A stretch of 38,604 bases of DNA, taken from assembly GCA_001643675.2 (NCBI GenBank), contig LSRY02000084.1, positions 5,001 to 43,604 on the forward strand, read 5' to 3'. Positions 13,756-28,152 of this stretch are shown one piece after another. The first letter of the stretch is position 1. Each line of letters starts with the position of its first letter. This DNA comes from Monocercomonoides exilis (taxonomy: Eukaryota > Preaxostyla > Oxymonadida > Polymastigidae). The notes under the pieces were generated by a model. That model was not told the DNA's origin, made no database searches, and saw only the letters and a list, made by a program, of their open reading frames with translations. The translations under genes were made by a program, and so were the position numbers.

Positions 13756-16700
13756 GACTGAAAAAGGGGTCATTCAGATAGACTGAAAAAATGAAAATAT
13801 TTTTAAAAAAGAAAGAATGACCAGACAACAAAAAGAATGTGTGTTTGGGAGGTGTTATGACAAAAGTTAAAAAAGAAAAATAAAAACAAATTGCACCTTT
13901 CAAAACCTCGGATCGTCAATTCTGAGCAAAATCGATAGATTTTGCCTGCCAACACAAAAAATAAAAATTTAAAAAAATTGCATAAAAATAACTTACAAAC
14001 CGAATTGAATGCGAGTTGCTGCGCAACGTGTAACAATTGGCGACACACACATATCGCTCGCCTCCACCCCAAATGCTCACCCCTTTTCTGATAAAGAAGG
14101 AAAAATGACTGAAAAAGGGGTCATTCAGATAGACTGAAAAAATGAAAATATTTTTTTAAAAAGAAAGAATGACCAGACAACAAAAAGAATGTGTGTTTGG
14201 GAGGTGTTATGACAAAAGTTAAAAAAGAAAAATAAAAACAAATTGCACCTTTCAAAACCTCGGATCGTCAATTCTGAGCAAAATCGATAGATTTTGCCTG
14301 CCAACACAAAAAAATAAAAATTTAAAAAAATTGCATAAAAATAACTTACAAACCGAATTGAATGCGAGTTGCTGCGCAACGTGTAACAATTAGCGACACA
14401 CACATATCGCTCGCCTCCACCCCAAATGCTCACCCCTTTTCTGATAAAGAAGGAAAAATGACTGAAAAAGGGGTCATTCAGATAGACTGAAAAATGAAAA
14501 TATTTTTTTAAAAAAGAAAGAATGACCAGACAACAAAAAGAATGTGTGTTTGGGAGGTGTTATGACAAAAGTTAAAAAAGAAAAATAAAAACAAATTGCA
14601 CCTTTCAAAACCTCGGATCGTCAATTCTGAGCAAAATCGATAGATTTTGCCTGCCAATACAAAAAAATAAAAATTTAAAAAAATTGCATAAAAATAACTT
14701 ACAAACCGAATTGAATGCGAGTTGCTGCGCAACGTGTAACAATTGGCGACACACATATCGCTCGCCTCCACCCCAAATGCTCACCCCTTTTCTGATAAAG
14801 AAGGAAAAATGACTGAAAAAGGGGGTCATTCAGATAGACTGAAAAATGAAAATATTTTTTAAAAAGAAAGAATGACCAGACAACAAAAAAGAATGTGTGT
14901 TTGGGAGGTGTTATGACAAAAGTTAAAAAAGAAAAATAAAAACAAATTGCACCTTTCAAAACCTCGGATCGTCAATTCTGAGCAAAATCGATAGATTTTG
15001 CCTGCCAACACAAAAAAATAAAAATTTAAAAAATTGCATAAAAATAACTTACAAACCGAATTGAATGCGAGTTGCTGCGCGTGTAACAATTGGCGACACA
15101 CACATATCGCTCGCCTCCACCCCAAATGCTCACCCCTTTTCTGATAAAGAAGGAAAAATGACTGAAAAAGGGGGTCATTCAGATAGACTGAAAAAATGAA
15201 AATATTTTTTTAAAAAGAAAGAATGACCAGACAACAAAAAGAATGTGTGTTTGGGAGGTGTTATGACAAAAGTTAAAAAAGAAAAATAAAAACAAATTGC
15301 ACCTTTCAAAACCTCGGATCGTCAATTCTGAGCAAAATCGATAGATTTTGCCTGCCAACTACAAAAAATAAAAATTTAAAAAAATTGCATAAAAATAACT
15401 TACAAACCGAATTGAATGCGAGTTGCTGCGCAACGTGTAACAATTGGCGACACACACATATCGCTCGCCTCCACCCCAAATGCTCACCCCTTTTCTGATA
15501 AAGAAGGAAAAAATGACTGAAAAGGGGGTCATTCAGATAGACTGAAAAAATAAATATTTTTTTAAAAAAGAAAGAATGACCAGACAACAAAAAGAATGTG
15601 TGTTTGGGAGGTGTTATGACAAAAGTTAAAAGAAAAATAAAAACAAATTGCACCTTTCAAAACCTCGGATCGTCAATTCTGAGCAAAATCGATAGATTTT
15701 GCCTGCCAACAAAAAAATAAAAATTTAAAAAAATTGCAAAAAATAACTTACAAACCGAATTGAATGCGAGTTGCTGCGCAACGTGTAACAATTGGCGACA
15801 CACACATATCGCTCGCCTCCACCCCAAATGCTCACCCCTTTTCTGATAAAGAAGGAAAAAATGACTGAAAAAGGGGGTCATTCAGATAGACTGAAAAAAT
15901 GAAAATATTTTTTTAAAAAAGAAAGAATGACCAGACAACAAAAAGAATGTGTGTTTGGGAGGTGTTATGACAAAAGTTAAAAAAGAAAAATAAAAACAAA
16001 TTGCACCTTTCAAAACCTCGGATCGTCAATTCTGAGCAAAATCGATAGATTTTGCCTGCCAACAAAAAAATTTAAAAAAATTGCATAAAAATAACTTACA
16101 AACCGAATTGAATGCGAGTTGCTGCGCAACGTGTAACAATTGGCGACACACACATATCGCTCGCCTCCACCCCAAATGCTCACCCCTTTTCTGATAAAGA
16201 AGGAAAAATGACTGAAAAAGGGGTCATTCAGATAGACTGAAAAATGAAAATATTTTTAAAAAAGAAAGAATGACCAGACAACAAAAAGAATGTGTGTTTG
16301 GGAGGTGTTATGACAAAAGTTAAAAAAGAAAAATAAAAACAAATTGCACCTTTCAAAACCTCGGATCGTCAATTCTGAGCAAAATCGATAGATTTTGCCT
16401 GCCAACTACAAAAAAATAAAATTTAAAAAAATTGCATAAAAATAACTTACAAACCGAATTGAATGCGAGTTGCTGCGCAACGTGTAACAATTGGCGACAC
16501 ACACATATCGCTCGCCTCCACCCCAAATGCTCACCCCTTTTCTGATAAAGAAGGAAAAATGACTGAAAAAGGGGTCATTCAGATAGACTGAAAAATGAAA
16601 ATATTTTTTTAAAAAAGAAAGAATGACCAGACAACAAAAAGAATGTGTGTTTGGGAGGTGTTATGACAAAAGTTAAAAAAGAAAAATAAAAACAAATTGC

Positions 16701-19700
16701 ACCTTTCAAAACCTCGGATCGTCAATTCTGAGCAAAATCGATAGATTTTGCCTGCCAACCTAAAAAATAAAAATTTAAAAAAATTGCATAAAAATAACAC
16801 AAACCGAATTGAATGCGAGTTGCTGCGCAACGTGTAACAATTGGCGACACACATATCGCTCGCCTCCACCCCAAATGCTCACCCCTTTTCTGATAAAGAA
16901 GGAAAAATGACTGAAAAAGGGGGTCATTCAGATAGACTGAAAAATGAAAATATTTTTTTAAAAAGAAAGAATGACCAGACAACAAAAAGAATGTGTGTTT
17001 GGGAGGTGTTATGACAAAAGTTAAAAAAGAAAAATAAAAACAAATTGCACCTTTCAAAACCTCGGATCGTCAATTCTGAGCAAAATCGATAGATTTTGCC
17101 TGCCAACACAAAAATAAAAATTTAAAAAAATTGCATAAAAATAACTTACAAACCGAATTGAATGCGAGTTGCTGCGCAACGTGTAACAATTGGCGACACA
17201 CACATATCGCTCGCCTCCACCCCAAATGCTCACCCCTTTTCTGATAAAGAAGGAAAAATGACTGAAAAAGGGGGTCATTCAGATAGACTGAAAAAATGAA
17301 AATATTTTTTTAAAAAAGAAAGAATGACCAGACAACAAAAAGAATGTGTGTTTGGGAGGTGTTATGACAAAAGTTAAAAAAGAAAAATAAAAACAAATTG
17401 CACCTTTCAAAACCTCGGATCGTCAATTCTGAGCAAAATCGATAGATTTTGCCTGCCAACACAAAAATAAAAATTTAAAAAATTGCATAAAAATAACTTA
17501 CAAACCGAATTGAATGCGAGTTGCTGCGCAACGTGTAACAATTGGCGACACACACATATCGCTCGCCTCCACCCCAAATGCTCACCCCTTTTCTGATAAA
17601 GAAGGAAAAAATGACTGAAAAAGGGGTCATTCAGATAGACTGAAAAAATGAAAATATTTTTTTTAAAAAGAAAGAATGACCAGACAACAAAAAGAATGTG
17701 TGTTTGGGAGGTGTTATGACAAAAGTTAAAAAAGAAAAATAAAAACAAATTGCACCTTTCAAAACCTCGGATCGTCAATTCTGAGCAAAATCGATAGATT
17801 TTGCCTGCCAACACAAAAAAATAAAAATTTAAAAAATTGCATAAAAATAACTTACAAACCGAATTGAATGCGAGTTGCTGCGCAACGTGTAACAATTGGC
17901 GACACACACATATCGCTCGCCTCCACCCCAAATGCTCACCCCTTTTCTGATAAAGAAGGAAAAATGACTGAAAAAGGGGGTCATTCAGATAGACTGAAAA
18001 ATGAAAATATTTTTTTAAAAAGAAAGAATGACCAGACAACAAAAAGAATGTGTGTTTGGGAGGTGTTATGACAAAAGTTAAAAAAGAAAAATAAAAACAA
18101 ATTGCACCTTTCAAAACCTCGGATCGTCAATTCTGAGCAAAATCGATAGATTTTGCCTGCCAACAAAAAAATAAAAATTTAAAAAAATTGCATAAAAATA
18201 ACTTACAAACCGAATTGAATGCGAGTTGCTGCGCAACGTGTAACAATTGGCGACACACATATCGCTCGCCTCCACCCCAAATGCTCACCCCTTTTCTGAG
18301 TAAAAGAAGGAAAAAATGACTGAAAAAGGGGGTCATTCAGATAGACTGAAAAAATGAAAATATTTTTTTAAAAAGAAAGAATGACCAGACAACAAAAAGA
18401 ATGTGTGTTTGGGAGGTGTTATGACAAAAGTTAAAAAGAAAAATAAAAACAAATTGCACCTTTCAAAACCTCGGATCGTCAATTCTGAGCAAAATCGATA
18501 GATTTTGCCTGCCAACTACAAAAAAATAAAAATTTAAAAAAATTGCATAAAAATAACTTACAAACCGAATTGAATGCGAGTTGCTGCGCAACGTGTAACA
18601 ATTGGCGACACACACATATCGCTCGCCTCCACCCCAAATGCTCACCCCTTTTCTGATAAAGAAGGAAAAAATGACTGAAAAAGGGGTCATTCAGATAGAC
18701 TGAAAAAATGAAAATATTTTTTTAAAAAGAAAGAATGACCAGACAACAAAAAGAATGTGTGTTTGGGAGGTGTTATGACAAAAGTTAAAAAAGAAAAATA
18801 AAAACAAATTGCACCTTTCAAAACCTCGGATCGTCAATTCTGAGCAAAATCGATAGATTTTGCCTGCCAACTACAAAAAATAAAAATTTAAAAAATTGCA
18901 TAAAAATAACTTACAAACCGAATTGAATGCGAGTTGCTGCGCAACGTGTAACAATTGGCGACACACACATATCGCTCGCCTCCCACCCCAAATGCTCACC
19001 CCTTTTCTGATAAAGAAGGAAAAAATGACTGAAAAAGGGGGTCATTCAGATAGACTGAAAAAATGAAAATATTTTTTTAAAAGAAAGAATGACCAGACAA
19101 CAAAAAGAATGTGTGTTTGGGAGGTGTTATGACAAAAGTTAAAAAAGAAAAATAAAAACAAATTGCACCTTTCAAAACCTCGGATCGTCAATTCTGAGCA
19201 AAATCGATAGATTTTGCCTGCCAACACAAAAAATAAAAATTTAAAAAATTGCATAAAAATAACACAAACCGAATTGAATGCGAGTTGCTGCGCAACGGTG
19301 TAGTGGCGACACATATCGCTCGCCTCCACCCCAAATGCTCACCCCTTTTCTGATAAAGAAGGAAAAATGACTGAAAAGGGGTCATTCAGATAGACTGAAA
19401 AAATGAAAATATTTTTTTAAAAAAGAAAGAATGACCAGACAACAAAAAGAATGTGTGTTTGGGAGGTGTTATGACAAAAGTTAAAAAAGAAAATAAAAAC
19501 AAATTGCACCTTTCAAAACCTCGGATCGTCAATTCTGAGCAAAATCGATAGATTTTGCCTGCCAACACAAAAAATAAAAATTTAAAAAATTGCATAAAAA
19601 TAACTTACAAACCGAATTGAATGCGAGTTGCTGCGCAACGTGTAACAATTGGCGACACACACATATCGCTCGCCTCCACCCCAAATGCTCACCCCTTTTC

Positions 19701-21869
19701 TGATAAAGAAGGAAAAATGACTGAAAAAGGGGGTCATTCAGATAGACTGAAAAAATGAAAATATTTTTTAAAAAGAAAGAATGACCAGACAACAAAAAGA
19801 ATGTGTGTTTGGGAGGTGTTATGACAAAAGTTAAAAGAAAAATAAAAACAAATTGCACCTTTCAAAACCTCGGATCGTCAATTCTGAGCAAAATCGATAG
19901 ATTTTGCCTGCCAACACAAAAAATAAAAATTTAAAAAATTGCATAAAAATAACTTACAAACCGAATTGAATGCGAGTTGCTGCGCAACGTGTAACAATTG
20001 GCGACACACACATATCGCTCGCCTCCACCCCAAATGCTCACCCCTTTTCTGATAAAGAAGGAAAAATGACTGAAAAAGGGGGTCATTCAGATAGACTGAA
20101 AAATGAAAATATTTTTTAAAAAAAGAAAGAATGACCAGACAACAAAAAGAATGTGTGTTTGGGAGGTGTTATGACAAAAGTTAAAAAAGAAAAATAAAAA
20201 CAAATTGCACCTTTCAAAACCTCGGATCGTCAATTCTGAGCAAAATCGATAGATTTTGCCTGCCAACACAAAAAAATAAAAATTTAAAAAATTGCATAAA
20301 AATAACTTACAAACCGAATTGAATGCGAGTTGCTGCGCAACGTGTAACAATTGGCGACACACACATATCGCTCGCCTCCACCCCAAATGCTCACCCCTTT
20401 TCTGATAAAGAAGGAAAAATGACTGAAAAAGGGGGTCATTCAGATAGACTGAAAAAATGAAAATATTTTTTTAAAAAAGAATGACCAGACAACAAAAAGA
20501 ATGTGTGTTTGGGAGGTGTTATGACAAAAGTTAAAAAGAAAAATAAAAACAAATTGCACCTTTCAAAACCTCGGATCGTCAATTCTGAGCAAAATCGATA
20601 GATTTTGCCTGCCAACACAAAAAAATAAAAATTTAAAAAAATTGCATAAAAATAACTTACAAACCGAATTGAATGCGAGTTGCTGCGCAACGTGTAACAA
20701 TTGGCGACACACACATATCGCTCGCCTCCACCCCAAATGCTCACCCCTTTTCTGATAAAGAAGGAAAAAATGACTGAAAAAGGGGTCATTCAGATAGACT
20801 GAAAAATGAAAATATTTTTTTAAAAAAGAAAGAATGACCAGACAACAAAAAGAATGTGTGTTTGGGAGGTGTTATGACAAAAGTTAAAAAAGAAAAATAA
20901 AAACAAATTGCACCTTTCAAAACCTCGGATCGTCAATTCTGAGCAAAATCGATAGATTTTGCCTGCCAAAAAAATAAAAATTTAAAAAAATTGCATAAAA
21001 ATAACTTACAAACCGAATTGAATGCGAGTTGCTGCGCAACGTGTAACAATTGGCGACACACACATATCGCTCGCCTCCACCCCAAATGCTCACCCCTTTT
21101 CTGATAAAGAAGGAAAAATGACTGAAAAGGGGGTCATTCAGATAGACTGAAAAATGAAAATATTTTTAAAAAGAAAGAATGACCAGACAACAAAAAGAAT
21201 GTGTGTTTGGGAGGTGTTATGACAAAAGTTAAAAAAGAAAAATAAAAACAAATTGCACCTTTCAAAACCTCGGATCGTCAATTCTGAGCAAAATCGATAG
21301 ATTTTGCCTGCCAACACAAAAAATAAAAATTTAAAAAATTGCATAAAAATAACTTACAAACCGAATTGAATGCGAGTTGCTGCGCAACGTGTAACAATTG
21401 GCGACACACACATATCGCTCGCCTCCACCCCAAATGCTCACCCCTTTTCTGATAAAGAAGGAAAAAACTGAAAAAGGGGGTCATTCAGATAGACTGAAAA
21501 ATGAAAATATTTTTTTAAAAAAGAAAGAATGACCAGACAACAAAAAGAATGTGTGTTTGGGAGGTGTTATGACAAAAGTTAAAAAGAAAAATAAAAACAA
21601 ATTGCACCTTTCAAAACCTCGGATCGTCAATTCTGAGCAAAATCGATAGATTTTGCCTGCCAACACAAAAAATAAAAATTTAAAAAAATTGCATAAAAAT
21701 AACTTACAAACCGAATTGAATGCGAGTTGCTGCGCAACGTGTAACAATTGGCGACACACACATATCGCTCGCCTCCACCCCAAATGCTCACCCCTTTTCT
21801 GATAAAGAAGGAAAAATGACTGAAAAAGGGGTCATTCAGATAGACTGAAAAATGAAAATATTTTTTTAA

Positions 21870-22640
21870 AAAGAAAGAAATGACCAACAAAAAGAATGTG
21901 TGTTTGGGAGGTGTTATGAAAAACAAAAAAAAAATAAAAACAAATTGCACCTTTCAAAACCTCGGATCGTCAATTCTGAGCAAAATCGATAGATTTTGCC
22001 TGCCAACACAAAAAAAAAATAAAAAAATTGCATAAAAATAACTTACAAACCGAATTGAATGCGAGTTGCTGCGCAACGTAACAATTGGCGACACACACAT
22101 ATCGCTCGCCTCCACCCCAAATGCTCACCCCTTTTCTGATAAAGAAGGAAAAAATGACTGAAAAAGGGGGTCATTCAGATAGACTGAAAAAATGAAAATA
22201 TTTTTTTTTAAAGAAAAGAATGACCAGACAACAAAAAGAATGTGTGTTTGGGAGGTGTTATGACAAAAGTTAAAAAGAAAAATAAAAACAAATTGCACCT
22301 TTCAAAACCTCGGATCGTCAATTCTGAGCAAAATCGATAGATTTTGCCTGCCAACTACAAAAAAATAAAAATTTAAAAAATTGCATAAAAATAACTTACA
22401 AACCGAATTGAATGCGAGTTGCTGCGCAACGTGTAACAATTGGCGACACACACATATCGCTCGCCTCCACCCCAAATGCTCACCCCTTTTCTGATAAAGA
22501 AGGAAAAAATGACTGAAAAGGGGGTCATTCAGATAGACTGAAAAAATGAAAATATTTTTTTAAAAAAGAAAGAATGAAAACCAGACAACAAAAAAGAAAT
22601 GTGTGTGTTTGGGAGGTGTTATGACAAAAGTTAAAGAAAA
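21870..22640. repeat. Cluster of divergent satellite monomers
   Basis: Two to three consecutive monomers carry several changes not seen elsewhere. They include loss of AGAC in the ACCAGACAAC segment (about 21888), replacement of ACAAAAGTTAAAA by a pure A-rich run (about 21919-21941) and loss of the TTT in AAATTTAAAA (about 22010). Others are a shortened GCAACGTAAC dyad (about 22075), AATGAAAACCAGAC (about 22573) and an extended GTGTGTG (about 22604). The spacing 22308-22669 is the longest in the array (361 bp) and 21617-21960 is among the shortest (343 bp). The flanking monomers are ordinary. Confidence 0.6.
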
Positions 22641-25600
22641 AATAAAAAACAAATTGCACCTTTCAAAACCTCGGATCGTCAATTCTGAGCAAAATCGATA
22701 GATTTTGCCTGCCAACACAAAAATAAAAATTTAAAAAATTGCATAAAAATAACTTACAAACCGAATTGAATGCGAGTTGCTGCGCAACGTGTAACAATTG
22801 GCGACACACACATATCGCTCGCCTCCACCCCAAATGCTCACCCCTTTTCTGATAAAGAAGGAAAAATGACTGAAAAAGGGGTCATTCAGATAGACTGAAA
22901 AATGAAAATATTTTTTAAAAAAGAAAGAATGACCAGACAACAAAAAGAATGTGTGTTTGGGAGGTGTTATGACAAAAGTTAAAAAGAAAAATAAAAACAA
23001 ATTGCACCTTTCAAAACCTCGGATCGTCAATTCTGAGCAAAATCGATAGATTTTGCCTGCCAACACAAAAATAAAAATTTAAAAAATTGCATAAAAATAA
23101 CTTACAAACCGAATTGAATGCGAGTTGCTGCGCAACGTGTAACAATTGGCGACACACACATATCGCTCGCCTCCACCCCAAATGCTCACCCCTTTTCTGA
23201 TAAAGAAGGAAAAAATGACTGAAAAGGGGGTCATTCAGATAGACTGAAAAAATGAAAATATTTTTAAAAAAGAAAGAATGACCAGACAACAAAAAGAATG
23301 TGTGTTTGGGAGGTGTTATGACAAAAGTTAAAAAAGAAAAATAAAAACAAATTGCACCTTTCAAAACCTCGGATCGTCAATTCTGAGCAAAATCGATAGA
23401 TTTTGCCTGCCAACTACAAAAAAATAAAAATTTAAAAAATTGCATAAAAATAACTTACAAACCGAATTGAATGCGAGTTGCTGCGCAACGTGTAACAATT
23501 GGCGACACACACATATCGCTCGCCTCCACCCCAAATGCTCACCCCTTTTCTGATAAAGAAGGAAAAATGACTGAAAAAGGGGGTCATTCAGATAGACTGA
23601 AAAAATGAAAATATTTTTTAAAAAAGAAAGAATGACCAGACAACAAAAAGAATGTGTGTTTGGGAGGTGTTATGACAAAAGTTAAAAAAGAAAAATAAAA
23701 ACAAATTGCACCTTTCAAAACCTCGGATCGTCAATTCTGAGCAAAATCGATAGATTTTGCCTGCCAACACAAAAAAATAAAAATTTAAAAAAATTGCATA
23801 AAAATAACTTACAAACCGAATTGAATGCGAGTTGCTGCGCAACGTGTAACAATTGGCGACACACACATATCGCTCGCCTCCACCCCAAATGCTCACCCCT
23901 TTTCTGATAAAGAAGGAAAAATGACTGAAAAAGGGGTCATTCAGATAGACTGAAAAAATGAAAATATTTTTTTAAAAAAGAAAGAATGACCAGACAACAA
24001 AAAGAATGTGTGTTTGGGAGGTGTTATGACAAAAGTTAAAAAAGAAAAATAAAAACAAATTGCACCTTTCAAAACCTCGGATCGTCAATTCTGAGCAAAA
24101 TCGATAGATTTTGCCTGCCAACAAAAAAATAAAAATTTAAAAAATTGCATAAAAATAACTTACAAACCGAATTGAATGCGAGTTGCTTGCGCAGCGTTGT
24201 AACAATTGGCGACACACACATATCGCTCGCCTCCACCCCAAATGCTCACCCCTTTTCTGATAAAGAAGGAAAAATGACTGAAAAGGGGGTCATTCAGATA
24301 GACTGAAAAATGAAAATATTTTTTAAAAAAGAAAGAATGACCAGACAACAAAAAGAATGTGTGTTTGGGAGGTGTTATGACAAAAGTTAAAAAGAAAAAT
24401 AAAAACAAATTGCACCTTTCAAAACCTCGGATCGTCAATTCTGAGCAAAATCGATAGATTTTGCCTGCCAACACAAAAATAAAAATTTAAAAAAATTGCA
24501 TAAAAATAACTTACAAACCGAATTGAATGCGAGTTGCTGCGCAACGTGTAACAATTGGCGACACACACATATCGCTCGCCTCCACCCCAAATGCTCACCC
24601 CTTTTCTGATAAAGAAGGAAAAAATGACTGAAAAAGGGGTCATTCAGATAGACTGAAAAAATGAAAATATTTTTAAAAAAGAAAGAATGACCAGACAACA
24701 AAAAGAATGTGTGTTTGGGAGGTGTTATGACAAAAGTTAAAAAAGAAAAATAAAAACAAATTGCACCTTTCAAAACCTCGGATCGTCAATTCTGAGCAAA
24801 ATCGATAGATTTTGCCTGCCAACACAAAAATAAAAATTTAAAAAAATTGCATAAAAATAACTTACAAACCGAATTGAATGCGAGTTGCTGCGCAACGTGT
24901 AACAATTGGCGACACACACATATCGCTCGCCTCCACCCCAAATGCTCACCCCTTTTCTGATAAAGAAGGAAAAAATGACTGAAAAAGGGGTCATTCAGAT
25001 AGACTGAAAAAATGAAAATATTTTTTTAAAAAAGAAAGAATGACCAGACAACAAAAAGAATGTGTGTTTGGGAGGTGTTATGACAAAAGTTAAAAAGAAA
25101 AATAAAAACAAATTGCACCTTTCAAAACCTCGGATCGTCAATTCTGAGCAAAATCGATAGATTTTGCCTGCCAACACAAAAATAAAAATTTAAAAAAATT
25201 GCATAAAAATAACTTACAAACCGAATTGAATGCGAGTTGCTGCGCAACGTGTAACAATTGGCGACACACACATATCGCTCGCCTCCACCCCAAATGCTCA
25301 CCCCTTTTCTGATAAAGAAGGAAAAAATGACTGAAAAAGGGGGTCATTCAGATAGACTGAAAAAATGAAAATATTTTTTTAAAAAGAAAGAATGACCAGA
25401 CAACAAAAAGAATGTGTTTGGGAGGTGTTATGACAAAAGTTAAAAAAGAAAAATAAAAACAAATTGCACCTTTCAAAACCTCGGATCGTCAATTCTGAGC
25501 AAAATCGATAGATTTTGCCTGCCAACAAAAAATAAAAATTTAAAAAAATTGCATAAAAATAACTTACAAACCGAATTGAATGCGAGTTGCTGCGCAACGT

Positions 25601-28107
25601 GTAACAATTGGCGACACACACATATCGCTCGCCTCCACCCCAAATGCTCACCCCTTTTCTGATAAAGAAGGAAAAATGACTGAAAAAGGGGGTCATTCAG
25701 ATAGACTGAAAAAATGAAAATATTTTTAAAAAAGAAAGAATGACCAGACAACAAAAAGAATGTGTGTTTGGGAGGTGTTATGACAAAAGTTAAAAAGAAA
25801 AATAAAAACAAATTGCACCTTTCAAAACCTCGGATCGTCAATTCTGAGCAAAATCGATAGATTTTGCCTGCCAACACAAAAATAAAAATTTAAAAAAATT
25901 GCATAAAAATAACTTACAAACCGAATTGAATGCGAGTTGCTGCGCAACGTGTAACAATTGGCGACACACACATATCGCTCGCCTCCACCCCAAATGCTCA
26001 CCCCTTTTCTGATAAAGAAGGAAAAAATGACTGAAAAAGGGGGTCATTCAGATAGACTGAAAAATGAAAATATTTTTTTAAAAAGAAAGAATGACCAGAC
26101 AACAAAAAGAATGTGTGTTTGGGAGGTGTTATGACAAAAGTTAAAAAAGAAAAATAAAAACAAATTGCACCTTTCAAAACCTCGGATCGTCAATTCTGAG
26201 CAAAATCGATAGATTTTGCCTGCCAACACAAAAAAATAAAAATTTAAAAAAATTGCATAAAAATAACTTACAAACCGAATTGAATGCGAGTTGCTGCGCA
26301 ACGTGTAACAATTGGCGACACACACATATCGCTCGCCTCCACCCCAAATGCTCACCCCTTTTCTGATAAAGAAGGAAAAATGACTGAAAAAGGGGTCATT
26401 CAGATAGACTGAAAAAATGAAAATATTTTTTTAAAAAGAAAGAATGACCAGACAACAAAAAGAATGTGTGTTTGGGAGGTGTTATGACAAAAGTTAAAAA
26501 AGAAAAATAAAAACAAATTGCACCTTTCAAAACCTCGGATCGTCAATTCTGAGCAAAATCGATAGATTTTGCCTGCCAACACAAAAAATAAAAATTTAAA
26601 AAAATTGCATAAAAATAACTTACAAACCGAATTGAATGCGAGTTGCTGCGCAACGTGTAACAATTGGCGACACACACATATCGCTCGCCTCCACCCCAAA
26701 TGCTCACCCCTTTTCTGATAAAGAAGGAAAAATGACTGAAAAGGGGGTCATTCAGATAGACTGAAAAATGAAAATATTTTTTTAAAAAAGAAAGAATGAC
26801 CAGACAACAAAAAGAATGTGTGTTTGGGAGGTGTTATGACAAAAGTTAAAAAAGAAAAATAAAAACAAATTGCACCTTTCAAAACCTCGGATCGTCAATT
26901 CTGAGCAAAATCGATAGATTTTGCCTGCCAACACAAAATAAAAATTTAAAAAATTGCATAAAAATAACTTACAAACCGAATTGAATGCGAGTTGCTGCGC
27001 AACGTGTAACAATTGGCGACACACATATCGCTCGCCTCCACCCCAAATGCTCACCCCTTTTCTGATAAAGAAGGAAAAATGACTGAAAAAGGGGGTCATT
27101 CAGATAGACTGAAAAATGAAAATATTTTTTAAAAAAGAAAGAATGACCAGACAACAAAAAGAATGTGTGTTTGGGAGGTGTTATGACAAAAGTTAAAAAA
27201 GAAAAATAAAAACAAATTGCACCTTTCAAAACCTCGGATCGTCAATTCTGAGCAAAATCGATAGATTTTGCCTGCCAACCTAAAAAAAATAAAAATTTAA
27301 AAAAATTGCATAAAAATAACTTACAAACCGAATTGAATGCGAGTTGCTGCGCAACGTGTAACAATTGGCGACACACACATATCGCTCGCCTCCACCCCAA
27401 ATGCTCACCCCTTTTCTGATAAAGAAGGAAAAATGACTGAAAAAGGGGGTCATTCAGATAGACTGAAAAAATGAAAATATTTTTTTAAAAAGAAAGAATG
27501 ACCAGACAACAAAAAGAATGTGTGTTTGGGAGGTGTTATGACAAAAGTTAAAAAAGAAAAATAAAAACAAATTGCACCTTTCAAAACCTCGGATCGTCAA
27601 TTCTGAGCAAAATCGATAGATTTTGCCTGCCAACACAAAAAAATAAAAATTTAAAAAATTGCATAAAAATAACTTACAAACCGAATTGAATGCGAGTTGC
27701 TGCGCAACGTGTAACAATTGGCGACACACACATATCGCTCGCCTCCACCCCAAATGCTCACCCCTTTTCTGATAAAGAAGGAAAAAATGACTGAAAAAGG
27801 GGGTCATTCAGATAGACTGAAAAATGAAAATATTTTTTTAAAAAGAAAGAATGACCAGACAACAAAAAGAATGTGTGTTTGGGAGGTGTTATGACAAAAG
27901 TTAAAAAGAAAAATAAAAACAAATTGCACCTTTCAAAACCTCGGATCGTCAATTCTGAGCAAAATCGATAGATTTTGCCTGCCAACACAAAATAAAAATT
28001 TAAAAAAATTGCATAAAAATAACTTACAAACCGAATTGAATGCGAGTTGCTGCGCAACGTGTAACAATTGGCGACACACACATATCGCTCCACCCCAAAT
28101 GCTCACC

Positions 28108-28152
28108 TTTTCTGAGTAAAAAAGCGAAAGCATTCGCGTTTTTATCAGAAAA
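28108..28152. other. Near-palindrome at the satellite/flank junction
   Basis: The last monomer breaks off in TTTTCTGAGTAAAAAAGCGAA. After a 4-base loop (AGCA) the sequence continues as TTCGCGTTTTTATCAGAAAA. The reverse complement of that right arm matches the left arm except for about two indels/substitutions. The right arm is therefore an inverted copy of the monomer's own CTTTTCTGATAAAG segment, placed just where monomer identity ends. A fold-back or inverted duplication during array breakage would explain it. Confidence 0.7.

Larger units (their letters stand above)
1..28120. repeat. Satellite DNA array, ~352-bp monomer, 80 copies
   Basis: A landmark beginning CCTCGGATCG occurs 80 times, always in the same orientation, from position 151 to 27939. 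Mean spacing is 351.7 bp (extremes 341 and 361). No unrelated sequence interrupts the copies, and the array is cut by the left window edge. The plus strand is strongly A-rich with many A-tracts. Copies differ mainly in homopolymer lengths (T4-T9 after AATA, G4/G5, A-runs), in a short variable segment after TTTTGCCTGCC, and in a dyad around GTTGCTGCGCAAC. Short antisense frames of 60-235 codons recur because the monomer is stop-poor, but 352 is not a multiple of three and every indel changes frame, so nothing suggests coding. About 352 bp is roughly two nucleosome repeats, as in many centromeric or subtelomeric satellites; that role is inferred. Confidence 0.97.

Noticed and set aside
1-28120. 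About 100 small minus-strand reading frames (and a few plus-strand ones), up to 235 codons, with recurrent peptide motifs such as GERYVCVANCY
   Set aside because: They are translations of the satellite monomer. The monomer length is not a multiple of three, indels shift the frame between copies, and peptides from different frames alternate. No conserved start, stop or domain was seen.
1-28120. CRISPR array
   Set aside because: The repeats are long, contiguous and nearly identical over the whole 352 bp with no unique spacers, and no cas-like gene is present.
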